In this document: one piece after another, positions 34,037 through 44,247 of the stretch
Numbering within the stretch: position 1 is the stretch's first letter
Layout: every line of letters begins with the position of its first letter
From: Sphingobacterium spiritivorum ATCC 33861
GTDB lineage: Bacteria > Bacteroidota > Bacteroidia > Sphingobacteriales > Sphingobacteriaceae
Length of the DNA stretch: 64,000 nucleotides
Assembly (NCBI RefSeq): GCF_000143765.1
Contig: NZ_GL379773.1
Coordinates: 1 to 64,000, forward strand
Reading direction: 5' to 3'
The notes under the pieces: model-generated
What the model was told of the DNA's origin: nothing
The model's database searches: none
The model's input: the letters and a program-made list of their open reading frames with translations, nothing else
Made by a program: the position numbers and the translations under genes

Positions 34037-34138
34037 TAAAGATACAGGGGGACAACACGGATGCTGCTATCCTACAGAAGCAACAACATCCTAAGTCTAA
34101 CTCTGATATTATCTGAATACTAAGTATCAAATATTTCT

Positions 34139-34146
34139 TATATTCG
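34139..34146 (+). promoter_or_regulatory. Putative -7 box of glyS
   Basis: TATATTCG differs from TAnnTTTG by one base and sits 6 nt before the ATG. A similar TAnnTTCG word precedes mutL (56901-56908). Confidence 0.35.
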
Positions 34147-34152
34147 CCTCTT

Positions 34153-35622
34153 ATGAGCAAACAGACTGACGATTTTTTTAAAAGTGTAGTATCACACGCG
34201 AAGGAATACGGTTTTGTATTCCAATCAAGCGAAATATATGATGGCCTTAGCGCTGTATACGATTACGGCCAGTTAGGGTCTGAATTAAAGAATAACCTGA
34301 AGACGTACTGGTGGAAATCTATGGTGCAGTTGAATGAAAATATTGTCGGTATTGATGCCGCCATTTTCATGCACCCGACGACATGGAAAGCTTCCGGTCA
34401 CGTAGATGGATTTAATGATCCTATGATCGACAATAAGGATTCGAAAAAGCGTTACCGCGCGGATCAGTTGATCGAGGATAAAATAGCTCGTTACGAAGCT
34501 GACGGAAAAACAGATAAAGCAGCTGCTTTATTAGCGGATCTGAACAAAGCATTGAATGCTGATGATCTGGCAGGATTGAAAACCATCATCGAAGAACATA
34601 ATATTGTATGTCCGGTATCCGGAACCAAAAACTGGACTGAAGTACGTCAGTTCAATCTGATGTTTGCGACTCAGATGGGCGCTATGGCTGATGGTGCAGA
34701 GCAGGTATACCTGCGTCCTGAGACTGCTCAGGGTATCTTTGTGAACTTCCTTAATGTACAAAAAACAGGTCGTATGAAGATTCCGTTCGGTATTGCTCAG
34801 ATTGGTAAAGCTTTCCGTAATGAAGTGATCGCCCGTCAGTTTATCATGCGTATGCGTGAATTTGAACAAATGGAGATGCAGTTTTTCTGCAGACCGGGAA
34901 CTGAAATGGAATGGTACAACAAATGGAAAGAAACACGTCTGAAGTGGCATTTAGCGCTTGGTTTTAATCCGGACAACTACCGCTACCATGACCACGATAA
35001 ATTAGCACATTATGCAAATGCTGCAGTAGATATTGAGTTTAATTTTCCGTTTGGCTTTAAAGAAGTAGAGGGTATACATTCCCGTACAGACTTTGACCTG
35101 AAACAACATCAGGAATTTTCTAAAAAGAAAATGCAATATTTCGATACGGAGATCAATCAAAACTATATTCCATATGTGATCGAGACCTCTATAGGACTTG
35201 ACCGCTTATTCCTTACTGTATTGTGTAATTCACTGGTACAGGAAGATCTTTCTACAGATGAAAAGCAGGATTCCCGTGTAGTATTGAAATTCCCGCCGGC
35301 TCTTGCTCCTGTTAAAGCAGCTATTTTACCGTTGACCAAAAAAGATGGTCTTCCGGAAAAAGCACGTGAGATCATGGCTACTTTAAAACTGGATTACAAT
35401 GTACAATATGATGAAAAAGATGCTATTGGTAAACGCTACCGTCGTCAGGATGCTATCGGTACACCTTTTTGTATCACAGTAGATCATCAGTCTCTGGAAG
35501 ATAATACCGTTACGATCCGTGATCGCGATACTATGAAGCAGGAGCGTGTAGCCATTGCTGATCTGGAAAGAATAGTAAGTGATCTGGCAGGCTGGAACAC
35601 GTTATTAAAAAAGTTAATATAA
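34153..35622 (+). CDS. glyS: Glycyl-tRNA synthetase (single-chain, class II)
   Basis: The 489-residue enzyme belongs to the homodimeric archaeal/eukaryal-like GlyRS type that Bacteroidota use, not the alpha2-beta2 type. Class II motif 2 lies in KAFRNEVIARQFIMRMREFEQME, and motif 1-type residues in RPETAQGIFVNF precede it. Motif 3 is in ETSIGLDRLFL. The anticodon-binding domain covers about 385-489. It charges tRNA-Gly with glycine in the cytosol. It is followed by a bidirectional terminator shared with the convergent M64 gene. Confidence 0.96.
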   Translation: MSKQTDDFFKSVVSHAKEYGFVFQSSEIYDGLSAVYDYGQLGSELKNNLKTYWWKSMVQLNENIVGIDAAIFMHPTTWKASGHVDGFNDPMIDNKDSKKRYRADQLIEDKIARYEADGKTDKAAALLADLNKALNADDLAGLKTIIEEHNIVCPVSGTKNWTEVRQFNLMFATQMGAMADGAEQVYLRPETAQGIFVNFLNVQKTGRMKIPFGIAQIGKAFRNEVIARQFIMRMREFEQMEMQFFCRPGTEMEWYNKWKETRLKWHLALGFNPDNYRYHDHDKLAHYANAAVDIEFNFPFGFKEVEGIHSRTDFDLKQHQEFSKKKMQYFDTEINQNYIPYVIETSIGLDRLFLTVLCNSLVQEDLSTDEKQDSRVVLKFPPALAPVKAAILPLTKKDGLPEKAREIMATLKLDYNVQYDEKDAIGKRYRRQDAIGTPFCITVDHQSLEDNTVTIRDRDTMKQERVAIADLERIVSDLAGWNTLLKKLI

Positions 35623-35630
35623 GCCTCTAA

Positions 35631-35667
35631 CATAAAAAAGAGCAGTCAATGACTGCTCTTTTTTATG
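35631..35667. terminator. Bidirectional terminator between glyS and the M64 gene
   Basis: An almost perfect 37-nt palindrome has 18-bp arms around one central A (35649), with A-tract and T-tract ends (AAAAAAGAGCAGTCA and its complement). It gives a T run in both directions. Confidence 0.95.
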
Positions 35668-37386
35668 TTATCTGACTACTATCTGCAACCGCTCACTTAC
35701 ACAGGTTGTCTCTTTATCTACCTTTTGTACAAATATGCGCAACGGCTTATGAGGCTGTTTGATGGTCAGTGTATTATTCTTTCCTGTTGGCCTTACAAAT
35801 TCGCCACCCAATTCATCAAATTCATATAAGGGTTTACCGTCTTCGTAACTCCAGATATAGTTATATCGTTCATCATCTTTTTCATCTACGAGGAGCAATA
35901 CCTTACCCGACTCTTTTATTTTTTTAATGACCACTTTCCCCGGCGGATCTATTGCAGGAAGTATTCGCACAGTCACAGCTGTACGGGCAGATACCTGCCC
36001 CTTCCATGTACTCTCCACATAATACGTTTTACTTTCTTTTGAACGCGGAACAACAAAATTCGCGGTAGACCGCAAAAGTTCTCCACCGTAGGGCACTTCA
36101 TACCACTGATAGGCAATCCCGGCTTGAGGATTTTTGACCGAGAGTGACTGATAACCATTGAAGCATGTTTCCAATGTGTCTCCCCAGGTAGATACAGGCG
36201 CTGTCAGCACAGTTTCTTTTTCGGCATGTATACTCCAGACCGCAGTGTATATATGTTTGGCATGTTCTTCTGTTCTCACCAATTTCGTATTGTCATACAC
36301 GACAGCTTTGAGTTCATTCGTACCGGCATGAAACATTCCCCTATTGATATGGATCGCTTCCTTATCCGCATCTATCTGCTCTCCGTTTAATATCCATTTT
36401 ACATCAAGTGTATTAGGAGAAGGCCTGATCAGACTTAGTGAAAATTTATTGACAGTATCCGCAGACAGTACCTGCGTAGTTCGGGGAGAAGTATTTTTGA
36501 TAGGATTAGTGAGTTTATGAATGGTTTCGACAAATGCCTCCTGACAAACATTACAAAATGGCGCTACAAGATATTGCATCTTACAAAATTCATGTGGTCT
36601 GAACCATGTTGAGGGCGAAGCTTTAGATCCGTACGCATACACCCCAATTCCATTTGTACCGATCCAGTTTTTCCATCTTACTTTAGTAGGATTCCCTTCC
36701 TGAGAACGATTCGGGCTTTCTATAGCGTATTGGTTTCCGGCCCAGTATTCATCTGCCAGCACAGCAAAGGAATGGCCTATCTCATGTACGGCAATATCAT
36801 TACTTGCGGCATTGACTGTAGCAGTTGCATATTTTCCTCCCGACCCTCCGTAGTAAGGTGAATTTACCAGAATCACAACCTGAGAGTAATTTGGAATATG
36901 GTCTTTCAATACTTTTTGAATAGCCTCTTCATGATGTGGTATGACCAAACGATGTAATCCCATATTATCAAAACTGCTTCCAAAGATCGTTTTCGGATTG
37001 GAGGCAGGAACATTTGTATTTCTGGTATACTGATTGAAACGAACGGGCATATTTCCATGTCCGTGGTCTTCTTTCGGGCAATCATTGCTCACTCCCTTGT
37101 GAATAGCTCCCGATTCTTCCGAAGGTGTGCGGATCGCAAACACATTAAAGTAACTGGTATATTGACGAAAGGGTTCTGTATTGAAAAAATAGCTGTTAAA
37201 TCTCCTGGCGTCTTCCACAAAATAATCCAGCTCAGCTGCAGTATAACCATCTGCCAGAATAACCATGTTCACAATATGCTTATTAGTGCCCTGATATTGT
37301 AACGTATCGATCCTGTATTGCTGAGCAGAGGAGAGGTTAACAATTGACAGGATAGCCAATAATAAGAAGGCTCTTAATATATACAT
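35668..37386 (-). CDS. Secreted M64-family zinc metallopeptidase
   Basis: The product is 572 residues with a signal peptide (1-21, before QQYRI). The catalytic domain (about 35-290) carries HEIGHSFAVLADEYW with zinc ligands His201 and His205, catalytic Glu202, and a candidate third ligand in the ADE segment. This is the M64 pattern, named after an IgA-cleaving peptidase. The C-terminal half is beta-rich and looks like two Ig-like/adhesion modules (about 300-480) with a final domain. It is secreted or surface bound. It follows an AraC regulator gene by 13 bp and is thus in its transcript. The actual protein target is unknown; the family includes many non-IgA enzymes. Confidence 0.88.
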   Translation of the reverse strand: MYILRAFLLLAILSIVNLSSAQQYRIDTLQYQGTNKHIVNMVILADGYTAAELDYFVEDARRFNSYFFNTEPFRQYTSYFNVFAIRTPSEESGAIHKGVSNDCPKEDHGHGNMPVRFNQYTRNTNVPASNPKTIFGSSFDNMGLHRLVIPHHEEAIQKVLKDHIPNYSQVVILVNSPYYGGSGGKYATATVNAASNDIAVHEIGHSFAVLADEYWAGNQYAIESPNRSQEGNPTKVRWKNWIGTNGIGVYAYGSKASPSTWFRPHEFCKMQYLVAPFCNVCQEAFVETIHKLTNPIKNTSPRTTQVLSADTVNKFSLSLIRPSPNTLDVKWILNGEQIDADKEAIHINRGMFHAGTNELKAVVYDNTKLVRTEEHAKHIYTAVWSIHAEKETVLTAPVSTWGDTLETCFNGYQSLSVKNPQAGIAYQWYEVPYGGELLRSTANFVVPRSKESKTYYVESTWKGQVSARTAVTVRILPAIDPPGKVVIKKIKESGKVLLLVDEKDDERYNYIWSYEDGKPLYEFDELGGEFVRPTGKNNTLTIKQPHKPLRIFVQKVDKETTCVSERLQIVVR

Positions 37387-37399
37387 GTTACTTAGTTGT

Positions 37400-38278
37400 T
37401 TATAATCCTTTGGCTTTATAGGTAGTCAGATAGTCACTTGGTGATAATTTGGTTACTTTCTTAAATACTCTGTTGAAATTCACAACATTATTAAATCCGG
37501 TACGGAAAGCGATATCGGCCACATTCTCAGACAGTCCGTTGATCAGTAATTTACAGGCTTGCTCTATTCGGATTTCATTTAGAAAAGTTACATATGTCTT
37601 ACGTGTATGTTTTTTGAAATACTTACAAAAAGCATGTGGAGTCATATGCGCGATAGAGGAAATCTGTTCCAGAGAGATCTTCTCTGCAAAATGCTTAAAG
37701 GTATACTGAAAGATATCATTGATACGTATTCCTTCCGCATCCGAATATTTTTTCTGTGGAATTCCGGTGTAGAGGGAGGTCCACAGCTCTATCTTTTTGC
37801 TCAGATAATCCACAAGATCCAAAAATTGTAAAAGCCTCGAGGTGCCCTCCGCAGCATTGATATCCAGAAATCTGGATTTCAGATGGACAGCATAGTCAGC
37901 CGTTAGTTTTTTACTGCCCTGTATATGTTCCAGAAATGACTTTACACTATCAAATTCGGAAAGATTCAGAAAACTTGTAAAATTATGGTAATCAAAAAAG
38001 ATATGAATCGCATGGATGCCGTTCTCATTGGCCTGTTCGGACACCATATCGGCTTTCTTGAACATATGCGGTTCATCAGCATCTACAATAAAGATCTCAT
38101 CCTCCTGAAAATGATGGGAGAAATTCCCGATCAGAAAAGTACCTTTCCCTTTCAGAATATAGGTTAGCTGGATTTCTTTGTGTCTATGATAATTTCCATA
38201 AAATTCAGGCAGAATATCTTCCTGAACACAAACAGAACCCTGATCCGGAACCGGAACTGTAAACTGGACAATTCTCAT
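37400..38278 (-). CDS. AraC-family transcriptional regulator with cupin sensor domain
   Basis: The 292-residue protein has an N-terminal cupin-like domain (about 15-110, with GNYHRHKEIQLTYILKG) that usually binds a sugar or related effector. The C-terminal pair of helix-turn-helix motifs (about 183-286) contains ISLEQISSIAHMTPHAFCKYF and the signature VADIAFRTGFNNVVNFNRVFKK. It is co-transcribed with the M64 peptidase and lies next to two fucosidase genes. It could control either set; this is inference from position. A -7 box is visible at 38292. Confidence 0.9.
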   Translation of the reverse strand: MRIVQFTVPVPDQGSVCVQEDILPEFYGNYHRHKEIQLTYILKGKGTFLIGNFSHHFQEDEIFIVDADEPHMFKKADMVSEQANENGIHAIHIFFDYHNFTSFLNLSEFDSVKSFLEHIQGSKKLTADYAVHLKSRFLDINAAEGTSRLLQFLDLVDYLSKKIELWTSLYTGIPQKKYSDAEGIRINDIFQYTFKHFAEKISLEQISSIAHMTPHAFCKYFKKHTRKTYVTFLNEIRIEQACKLLINGLSENVADIAFRTGFNNVVNFNRVFKKVTKLSPSDYLTTYKAKGL

Positions 38279-38291
38279 TTTTTACCTATAA

Positions 38292-38299
38292 CAAAACTA
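38292..38299 (-). promoter_or_regulatory. Promoter -7 box of the araC-M64 operon
   Basis: The minus strand reads TAGTTTTG, a full match to TAnnTTTG, 13 nt before the ATG. A TTTG word lies 16 nt upstream, a shorter spacer than usual. Confidence 0.5.
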
Positions 38300-38337
38300 A
38301 TATTGCTCATTTGTCCAAATATAAGGTTTTTTTTAAG

Positions 38338-38372
38338 CAAAAAATGTAAAGCTAATAGCTTTACATTTTTTG
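38338..38372 (-). terminator. Terminator overlapping the end of the lipoprotein gene
   Basis: Seventeen-bp arms (CAAAAAATGTAAAGCTA and its complement) enclose one base. One arm contains the last codons and the stop of the preceding gene (38361). On the minus strand the stem ends in a T run (ATTTTTTG). It separates that gene from the araC promoter. Confidence 0.85.
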
Positions 38373-39611
38373 AAGTTCCTTTTTCAGTGTTGTCATAAAT
38401 TCCGGGGTAGCCGGATCTGCTCCTCTTAGATTCACCACTTTCAAAGTTGCGGGATTTACCCATAGATATGCGGGAAACTGAGTTACATTATAATTATTAA
38501 TGATAAAATCTTTATCTGTTACATTCAACAGATAATTATTCAGCCCCATTCCTAAAGTCTTACTTCCCTTTTGCCATTCTTCAAATTGCTTTTCTACAGA
38601 CAGATAGATAACAGGTACACCAAGTGCTTTCAACTGAGATTCTTTACGGAGCAATTCCGGAATATCCATCCTGGAAAACCTGTCTTTACTGGACCATACC
38701 GCTACAATCAGTAATTTATCTTTATTAAACCGGGATAAATGCAGAGAATCACCTTGTACGTTACGTGGTGTAATATTCGGGAAGGCCGGCATATTTTCAT
38801 AGAAATCCTTTACACGGTCTACTTTTTCCCGTGCAGCCAGCGTCAGCGGATGCTGCTGGATAACGGGTTCCAGACTATCCAGGACTGCAGCATATTTCGC
38901 ATAATTATCCTCTCTGATTGTTATAAACCGAAAAAGATAAGGTGTCATTAAAGAGGCACGATGTACCGGATTGACTACAAAAGCTGCACTGACCTCAATT
39001 TTAGGATCCAGTGCAGCTAATGCCCTGCTTTCGGCCTGCGCTGCATGCATACGGTCTACTGCACGCCCATACGCCGCATCTTGTCCCGGCCCCAGCGTCA
39101 GCAATAATTCGTTTAACTGATTTCTTTCATTCGAAAGACTATTAATTTTCTGCTTTAATTCGGCTTGTTTTCCTTCTACAGCCTCATTAAATGCAAAAAG
39201 ATCATTTGATGCCTGCGAAGTTGTCTTTATAGCTGCTTCCTGAATGATATTTTTGTCCTTATAACGGATCACTTCAAAATCATAAGTACAATCATTCTCT
39301 AAAAACACAGGTAATACATATTTGAAGGGCTTGATCCCTTCTCCCTTATCTGCGCGCACTATCAGATCATAAATACCATCACTGGCCAATTCTCCCTCCA
39401 GCTCAAATATCCCGTTTTGAATAGTTGTCTTCTGAAATTGTTGCAACTGATTGTCATGATTCTGCAGATATACCTGCTGTCCTTCATTAAAAGCGACCTT
39501 TCCTGTGATTTTATATTTGATAACACCTCCCGTTTTAGGCTTATCTTTAGGATTGGAAGTACAGGATAACAATCCCGTTATAAGAAGAATACAGAAAAGA
39601 TATTTTTTCAT
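38361..39611 (-). CDS. Thioredoxin-fold lipoprotein lacking the CxxC (degenerate TlpA-like)
   Basis: The 416-residue protein has lipobox LLSC with Cys17 as lipid anchor. A DUF4369-type beta domain (about 30-125) and a helical stretch (130-270) precede a thioredoxin-like domain (about 280-416). At the place where active TlpA proteins read WASWCxPC this one has VWSSKDRFSRMD (about 305-316), so both cysteines are gone. The fold is otherwise kept, including VTQFPAYLWV with the cis-Pro. Besides Cys17 it has one cysteine in the beta domain (NDCTYDF). Redox catalysis is therefore unlikely; a binding or scaffold role is possible. It lies 140 bp downstream of the GH95 gene. Confidence 0.8.
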   Translation of the reverse strand: MKKYLFCILLITGLLSCTSNPKDKPKTGGVIKYKITGKVAFNEGQQVYLQNHDNQLQQFQKTTIQNGIFELEGELASDGIYDLIVRADKGEGIKPFKYVLPVFLENDCTYDFEVIRYKDKNIIQEAAIKTTSQASNDLFAFNEAVEGKQAELKQKINSLSNERNQLNELLLTLGPGQDAAYGRAVDRMHAAQAESRALAALDPKIEVSAAFVVNPVHRASLMTPYLFRFITIREDNYAKYAAVLDSLEPVIQQHPLTLAAREKVDRVKDFYENMPAFPNITPRNVQGDSLHLSRFNKDKLLIVAVWSSKDRFSRMDIPELLRKESQLKALGVPVIYLSVEKQFEEWQKGSKTLGMGLNNYLLNVTDKDFIINNYNVTQFPAYLWVNPATLKVVNLRGADPATPEFMTTLKKELQKM

Positions 39612-39751
39612 ACTTGGTTATAAATTTATGCTATCGCAAATCAGGAACAAAACCTGTACTGTTACTAAATATACAAAATGAGGAGGAATTCAGCAGTCAG
39701 TCATACCTTTACGCCTTACCGGCAAAACGGAAATCAGCCTTCCTCCCTTTA

Positions 39752-42082
39752 TTAATCCAGTTTGTGCTGCACGACCACATCATTGACCAATACAAGTGTA
39801 TATCCTGTTCCTCCCGTGATTTTATATTCCAGGACGCGTCCGTCTTTCCAGATCATATCTATAGTATGACCGCCTCTCGCTTTGAGACCTTTCACCTGTC
39901 CGCTTTTCCATGCGGAAGGCAAAGCGGGCAATAAATGAATAAATCCGGAGTGGCTTTGGATCAACATTTCAGCAATCCCTGCCGATCCTCCGAAATTACC
40001 ATCGATCTGAAAGGGCGGATGTGCACAAAAGAGGTTTGGATAGGTCCCGCCACCGGCACGGTAATCCGTATCATCACGATAGGCAGGTTTCAACAATTGT
40101 CTGAGGATCTCCAGAGAATGGTTTCCATCCTGCAATCTTGCCCAGAACAAAATCTTCCATGCTCTCGACCATCCTGTCCCCTCGTCTCCTCTTACAGTAA
40201 GTGTCTTTTTAGCTGCATCCACATATTGAGGAGTGATTTGTGGTGATATAAAATTGGCCGGATACAACCCATATAGATGTGAAACATGTCTATGCTGCGG
40301 CTCTACTTCTTCATAATCTTCCAGCCATTCCTGTACTCTGCCACTCTTACTAATCAATACGGGGGGTGCAAGTTGCTGAATCTGCGTACGCAGCGTATCT
40401 GTGAAAGTATTATGCTGACCTAAAATACTATCTGCGTCTATAAGATTCTTATATAGTTCTCTGACTATCTGATTGTCTATAGCCGGCCCCATCACTACAG
40501 CAGCAGTTTTTCCGTTTTTCATCCGAAAAGCATTTTCAGGAGATACGGAAGGTGAGGTTACGAGCCATCCGGTTTTGGGATCTGTCACCATGGTATGTGC
40601 ATAAAAACGGGCCGCACCCTGCATAACCGGATATACCTCTTTGAGATATACACTGTCTTTAGTAAACTGATAATGCTCCCACAAGTGATTACATAACCAG
40701 CCGGAGGCCGTACTTGCCCCCCAGGAAGCCTGTTCTCCGGGAGCAGAATATCCCCATACATTTGTCATCATATACACCACCCATCCCGGAGCATTGTAAT
40801 AGGCTCTGGCTGTTTTCTCTCCTGTTTTTGCGATTTTTTTGATCAGCTCTATAAAGGGAGTATGATACTCCGAAAGATTATTGACTTCCACCCCCCAGTG
40901 ATTCATCTGTGCATTAATGTTGAGGTGATAATCTCCATTCCATGGGGTCTGTATCTGATGTGCCCACAGGCCCTGCAAATTGGGAGGAAGTGCTCCTTTT
41001 ACATCCGGTGCAGTACTTGAAATATTAAGATACCTCCCAAACTGATAATACAGGGCTGCCAGTCCGTTATCCTGTGCAGGATTATCATAAAAGGCTCTGA
41101 GACGTTTATCTGTGGTTATGTCAGACTTATCAATATCATCTTCCAGCTGTAAATCTACACGGTTAAAAACAGATTCATATCGGGAGAGATGCTGCTTGAA
41201 GAGTTGCGGGTAAGGTGTATCATACGCCAGTTTCAATTGCTCATTTACGTATTGCTGAGGGTCAGGATGAAAGTAACTCGTTGCTGCCGCAAAGAAGATC
41301 AATACTTCTGAGGCTTTAGAAACAGTCAGTGCTGTATCCGAAGCTGCGACTTTTCCTCCTCTGTGGAATATCCTGATTTTGGATGAAAAAGAAATTCCGT
41401 CACCTCCCTTTCCATCGGGCAATACTCCTGACATGGAAAATTCATTACCTTTTGAAGTATACCGTGCCCGTTCCTCTCTGCTTAGCGATGCAGAAAAATT
41501 TAATGCTCCTTTTTTACTTGACGTAAGGCGTACTACACCCACATTCTGATCATAGGATGTAAAATATTCACGGGTATATTTTACGCCGTTGATGGTAAAG
41601 TGAGTCCGCGCTACAGCATCTTTAAGATCAAGGGATCTTTCATAGCCTGTGGGCTGATTAGTCCCCGTAAATTGCAGATTTAAAAATCCAAGATTCTGAT
41701 AACATCCAAAAGGTACATTTGCCCCATTCCCGTGTCCGCTTCCTTTGCCACTGGTTACAAAATTCTTATTGACGAGTCGTTCAGCCTCATCATTTTTGCC
41801 CTCGAACAACAACTTTTGAATTTCCCCCACACTCTTATAAGCTGTGTAATTGTTGGGATCTTCTTCACTTCCGGACCACATGGATATCTCATTGAGTACA
41901 ATCTTCTCCTTCTGAACTCCACCATCAGGCATCATACCAATCAATCCGTTTCCTAATGGTAATGTTTCTTCCCATCTCTTTGCAGCCTTATCATACCATA
42001 GTTTTAAGGAATTGGATTGTGCAACAACAGTTGAAAAACCAGTTAAAAATGTACAGGCCAGAATAAGGATTTTTTTTCTCAT
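39752..42082 (-). CDS. GH95-family alpha-L-fucosidase, secreted
   Basis: I place the start at 42082 (MRKKILIL), which begins a clear signal peptide ending at VVAQ. A longer frame back to 42139 needs a TTG start and puts polar residues in front. The 776-residue product has the GH95 layout: N-terminal beta-domain with [18 protein letters not shown], (alpha/alpha)6 catalytic domain with [32 protein letters not shown] and [12 protein letters not shown], and C-terminal beta-domain ending with FQIDGNFGG and [11 protein letters not shown]95 enzymes remove terminal alpha-1,2-linked fucose (or related galactose) from glycans. It follows the GH29 fucosidase by 92 bp on the same strand and is probably co-expressed. 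Confidence 0.93.
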   Translation of the reverse strand: MRKKILILACTFLTGFSTVVAQSNSLKLWYDKAAKRWEETLPLGNGLIGMMPDGGVQKEKIVLNEISMWSGSEEDPNNYTAYKSVGEIQKLLFEGKNDEAERLVNKNFVTSGKGSGHGNGANVPFGCYQNLGFLNLQFTGTNQPTGYERSLDLKDAVARTHFTINGVKYTREYFTSYDQNVGVVRLTSSKKGALNFSASLSREERARYTSKGNEFSMSGVLPDGKGGDGISFSSKIRIFHRGGKVAASDTALTVSKASEVLIFFAAATSYFHPDPQQYVNEQLKLAYDTPYPQLFKQHLSRYESVFNRVDLQLEDDIDKSDITTDKRLRAFYDNPAQDNGLAALYYQFGRYLNISSTAPDVKGALPPNLQGLWAHQIQTPWNGDYHLNINAQMNHWGVEVNNLSEYHTPFIELIKKIAKTGEKTARAYYNAPGWVVYMMTNVWGYSAPGEQASWGASTASGWLCNHLWEHYQFTKDSVYLKEVYPVMQGAARFYAHTMVTDPKTGWLVTSPSVSPENAFRMKNGKTAAVVMGPAIDNQIVRELYKNLIDADSILGQHNTFTDTLRTQIQQLAPPVLISKSGRVQEWLEDYEEVEPQHRHVSHLYGLYPANFISPQITPQYVDAAKKTLTVRGDEGTGWSRAWKILFWARLQDGNHSLEILRQLLKPAYRDDTDYRAGGGTYPNLFCAHPPFQIDGNFGGSAGIAEMLIQSHSGFIHLLPALPSAWKSGQVKGLKARGGHTIDMIWKDGRVLEYKITGGTGYTLVLVNDVVVQHKLD

Positions 42083-42174
42083 GAGCATATAATAGTTATG
42101 AAGTACCCTTGCTGACCGCTGAAGGTGAGCAATCGGCAAGGGTATCTTTTTTGTCAGTGTACTACAGGTACACC

Positions 42175-44055
42175 TTATGGAGTATACAATTCAAATCCTG
42201 CTGCTGAAAATGTATTACCTAACGTTTCTTTAGGTATAAATTTAAGATATTTCGTGTGTACAGGTTTATCAAAAAATATCTTTTGCAGAATCGGATTCGC
42301 TTTGATATTCGCAAATTCTCCGCTTTGGATTAGTTTCCAGTCCTTATTATTATCACTTGTATAAATCTCATATTTAGTCGGTAACCCTTCTGTACTGCCA
42401 TCCTGTCTCGGAAGATACCCCAATCCGGATAAGGCAGCATTTACTTCAAATATTATTCCTTTATCAGCGTCTTTGGTTACGCCAAATGTCTGCGGATTAC
42501 CATCAAAAGCTTTATCCAGTCCTGCAGCAGGATGAACAGTGTATTGTGTAGCGGAAAGCGTTTTAACAGCCGCCGCTGACAATGTAAACGGTTCATCAAA
42601 TTCTTTGAACAATCCAAAATCACTCAGCGCGGGAGCGACAGGAGCATACAGATGTAATCTGAGTTTGCCGGCTTTGACCGGCTTGTCCAGTTTGATTAAA
42701 CGCGTCGATCCTATACTGGTCGCTCTGGCAAGTGGAGTCCATTTATTCTGTGCCCACACTTCAATAAACACACTATCCACCCGCTGCCCCAATTTAATAT
42801 TTTCACGCAGACGAATCAGATTAAACTCCTTTTCACCTTGCAATTCGATCTCCAGAGTAGGGTTATGCACATTGTCCTCTGTTGCCCAGTAGCTGTAACG
42901 GTCATTATCCAGTACATTCTCCGGTTTAAACAACTTAGCTTTTCCCCGTACGTTGGATGCCTTTAGTTTTGCTCCCTGAATCAGATTATGATGAAACGTT
43001 TCTGTTATCTTCTTGCCGAAAGCCGCCAATGAACGGACATCATTTTCATGAAGCTGTCCGGACGGCATAGGAGCCAGACCCAAATTCATATTTGCACCGC
43101 GCCCTACACTTTTCAGATAAATCTCAAAAAGCTGATTAGGCGTCTTGACTTTATCATTCTGATCCGCATGATAAAACCATCCCGGTCGCTGAGGCACATC
43201 GCATTCTGCCGGAATCCAGTATTTACCATCCCGATCTCCGGTAGGCAGATTGCTGTCATCTACGACTCCGGGTACAGGTTTTTTCCCATCCAGACTTTTA
43301 GGTGTAATAGTCGCCCAGCTAGTTTCTGCTGCAAATCCATGTTCATTGCCCACCCATCTCATATCCGGACCTACATCACTGAATATCATAGCCATGGGCT
43401 GCAGCTTACGTACGATAGGCCATGTTTTTTCTTCCCAGGCATAATAGGTAGTACGATCGACGACTCTTTTCTCATTCCTGCCACCATAATAACCGTCGCC
43501 ACCATTTGCTCCGTCATGCCATGAGGTAAACAGTTCACCATAATTGGACATCAATTCACGGAGTTGCTCACGATAGGCATCAGCGTATGCCGGAGTACCA
43601 TAGCGGGTATCGTTACGATCCCAGGCAGACAGATATACTCCAAATTTCATTCCTGCGCGATGAGTCGCATTCATAAATTCTTTGACCATATCCCCTTTCC
43701 CGTTCTTCCAGGGTGTAGAAGCTATATTATATGTTGTAGTAGCAGTAGGCCACAGACAGAAACCATCATGATGCTTGGCCACACTGATAAGCCCTTTGAA
43801 TCCGGCACTGGCAGCGGCCTGAGCAATCTGATCGGCACTGAAATCTGAGGGATTAAACAGAGAAGTTGGTGCATCTCCGTATCCCCATTCCTTATTCTGG
43901 AAAGTTGTAGGCGTAAAATGTACTAAACTATACATCTCCATTTCATGCCATTTCAATTGTCTCTCCGAAGGGATAGCACCATATGGCTTTGGCTCTTGCT
44001 GTGCAATTAAACATGCGGGCAACAACAATGCCCCTATTAGGTTGGTAAACTTCAT
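42175..44055 (-). CDS. GH29-family alpha-L-fucosidase with C-terminal F5/8 (CBM32-like) domain
   Basis: The product is 626 residues with a signal peptide (1-18). The catalytic (beta/alpha)8 domain (about 28-355) has [13 protein letters not shown], the histidines [11 protein letters not shown] (94-104), the likely nucleophile Asp181 in SWHDGANGG and a candidate acid/base Glu238 in RWVGNE. The layout fits the alpha-1,3/1,4-fucosidase (B) subgroup. A discoidin/F5-8 type C-like module occupies roughly 360-490, and a further beta-domain with YLKFIPKE follows to the end. It acts in the periplasm or on the surface on fucosylated glycans. Together with GH95 it would cover several fucose linkages. Confidence 0.92.
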   Translation of the reverse strand: MKFTNLIGALLLPACLIAQQEPKPYGAIPSERQLKWHEMEMYSLVHFTPTTFQNKEWGYGDAPTSLFNPSDFSADQIAQAAASAGFKGLISVAKHHDGFCLWPTATTTYNIASTPWKNGKGDMVKEFMNATHRAGMKFGVYLSAWDRNDTRYGTPAYADAYREQLRELMSNYGELFTSWHDGANGGDGYYGGRNEKRVVDRTTYYAWEEKTWPIVRKLQPMAMIFSDVGPDMRWVGNEHGFAAETSWATITPKSLDGKKPVPGVVDDSNLPTGDRDGKYWIPAECDVPQRPGWFYHADQNDKVKTPNQLFEIYLKSVGRGANMNLGLAPMPSGQLHENDVRSLAAFGKKITETFHHNLIQGAKLKASNVRGKAKLFKPENVLDNDRYSYWATEDNVHNPTLEIELQGEKEFNLIRLRENIKLGQRVDSVFIEVWAQNKWTPLARATSIGSTRLIKLDKPVKAGKLRLHLYAPVAPALSDFGLFKEFDEPFTLSAAAVKTLSATQYTVHPAAGLDKAFDGNPQTFGVTKDADKGIIFEVNAALSGLGYLPRQDGSTEGLPTKYEIYTSDNNKDWKLIQSGEFANIKANPILQKIFFDKPVHTKYLKFIPKETLGNTFSAAGFELYTP

Positions 44056-44153
44056 TTGGTAGTAAGTAAAACAAAACCGTAAAATACAGTTTTTCCGGAG
44101 AAAAAATACATAAATATAATATATAGGATCTGATTAATTATATAGAATTTATT

Positions 44154-44184
44154 TATAACACATTATTTTTTAGAATGTGTTATA
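44154..44184. promoter_or_regulatory. Inverted repeat (operator candidate) upstream of catalase
   Basis: Eleven-bp perfect arms TATAACACATT (44154-44164) and AATGTGTTATA (44174-44184) are separated by 9 bp. The right arm overlaps the expected -33 position of the catalase promoter, so a bound protein would block RNA polymerase. The arms do not copy the known PerR 7-1-7 box exactly. Confidence 0.6.
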
Positions 44185-44199
44185 TCTAATAGATGTCCC

Positions 44200-44207
44200 T
44201 ACTTTTG
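44200..44207 (+). promoter_or_regulatory. Promoter -7 box of catalase
   Basis: TACTTTTG fits TAnnTTTG. TGTG at 44176-44179, inside the inverted repeat, lies 20 nt upstream and matches the -33 element in three of four positions. The expected leader is about 35 nt. Confidence 0.6.
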
Positions 44208-44247
44208 AAGAGTAAACTAAAGAGAGAAATGTATAATAATTAAGGTT

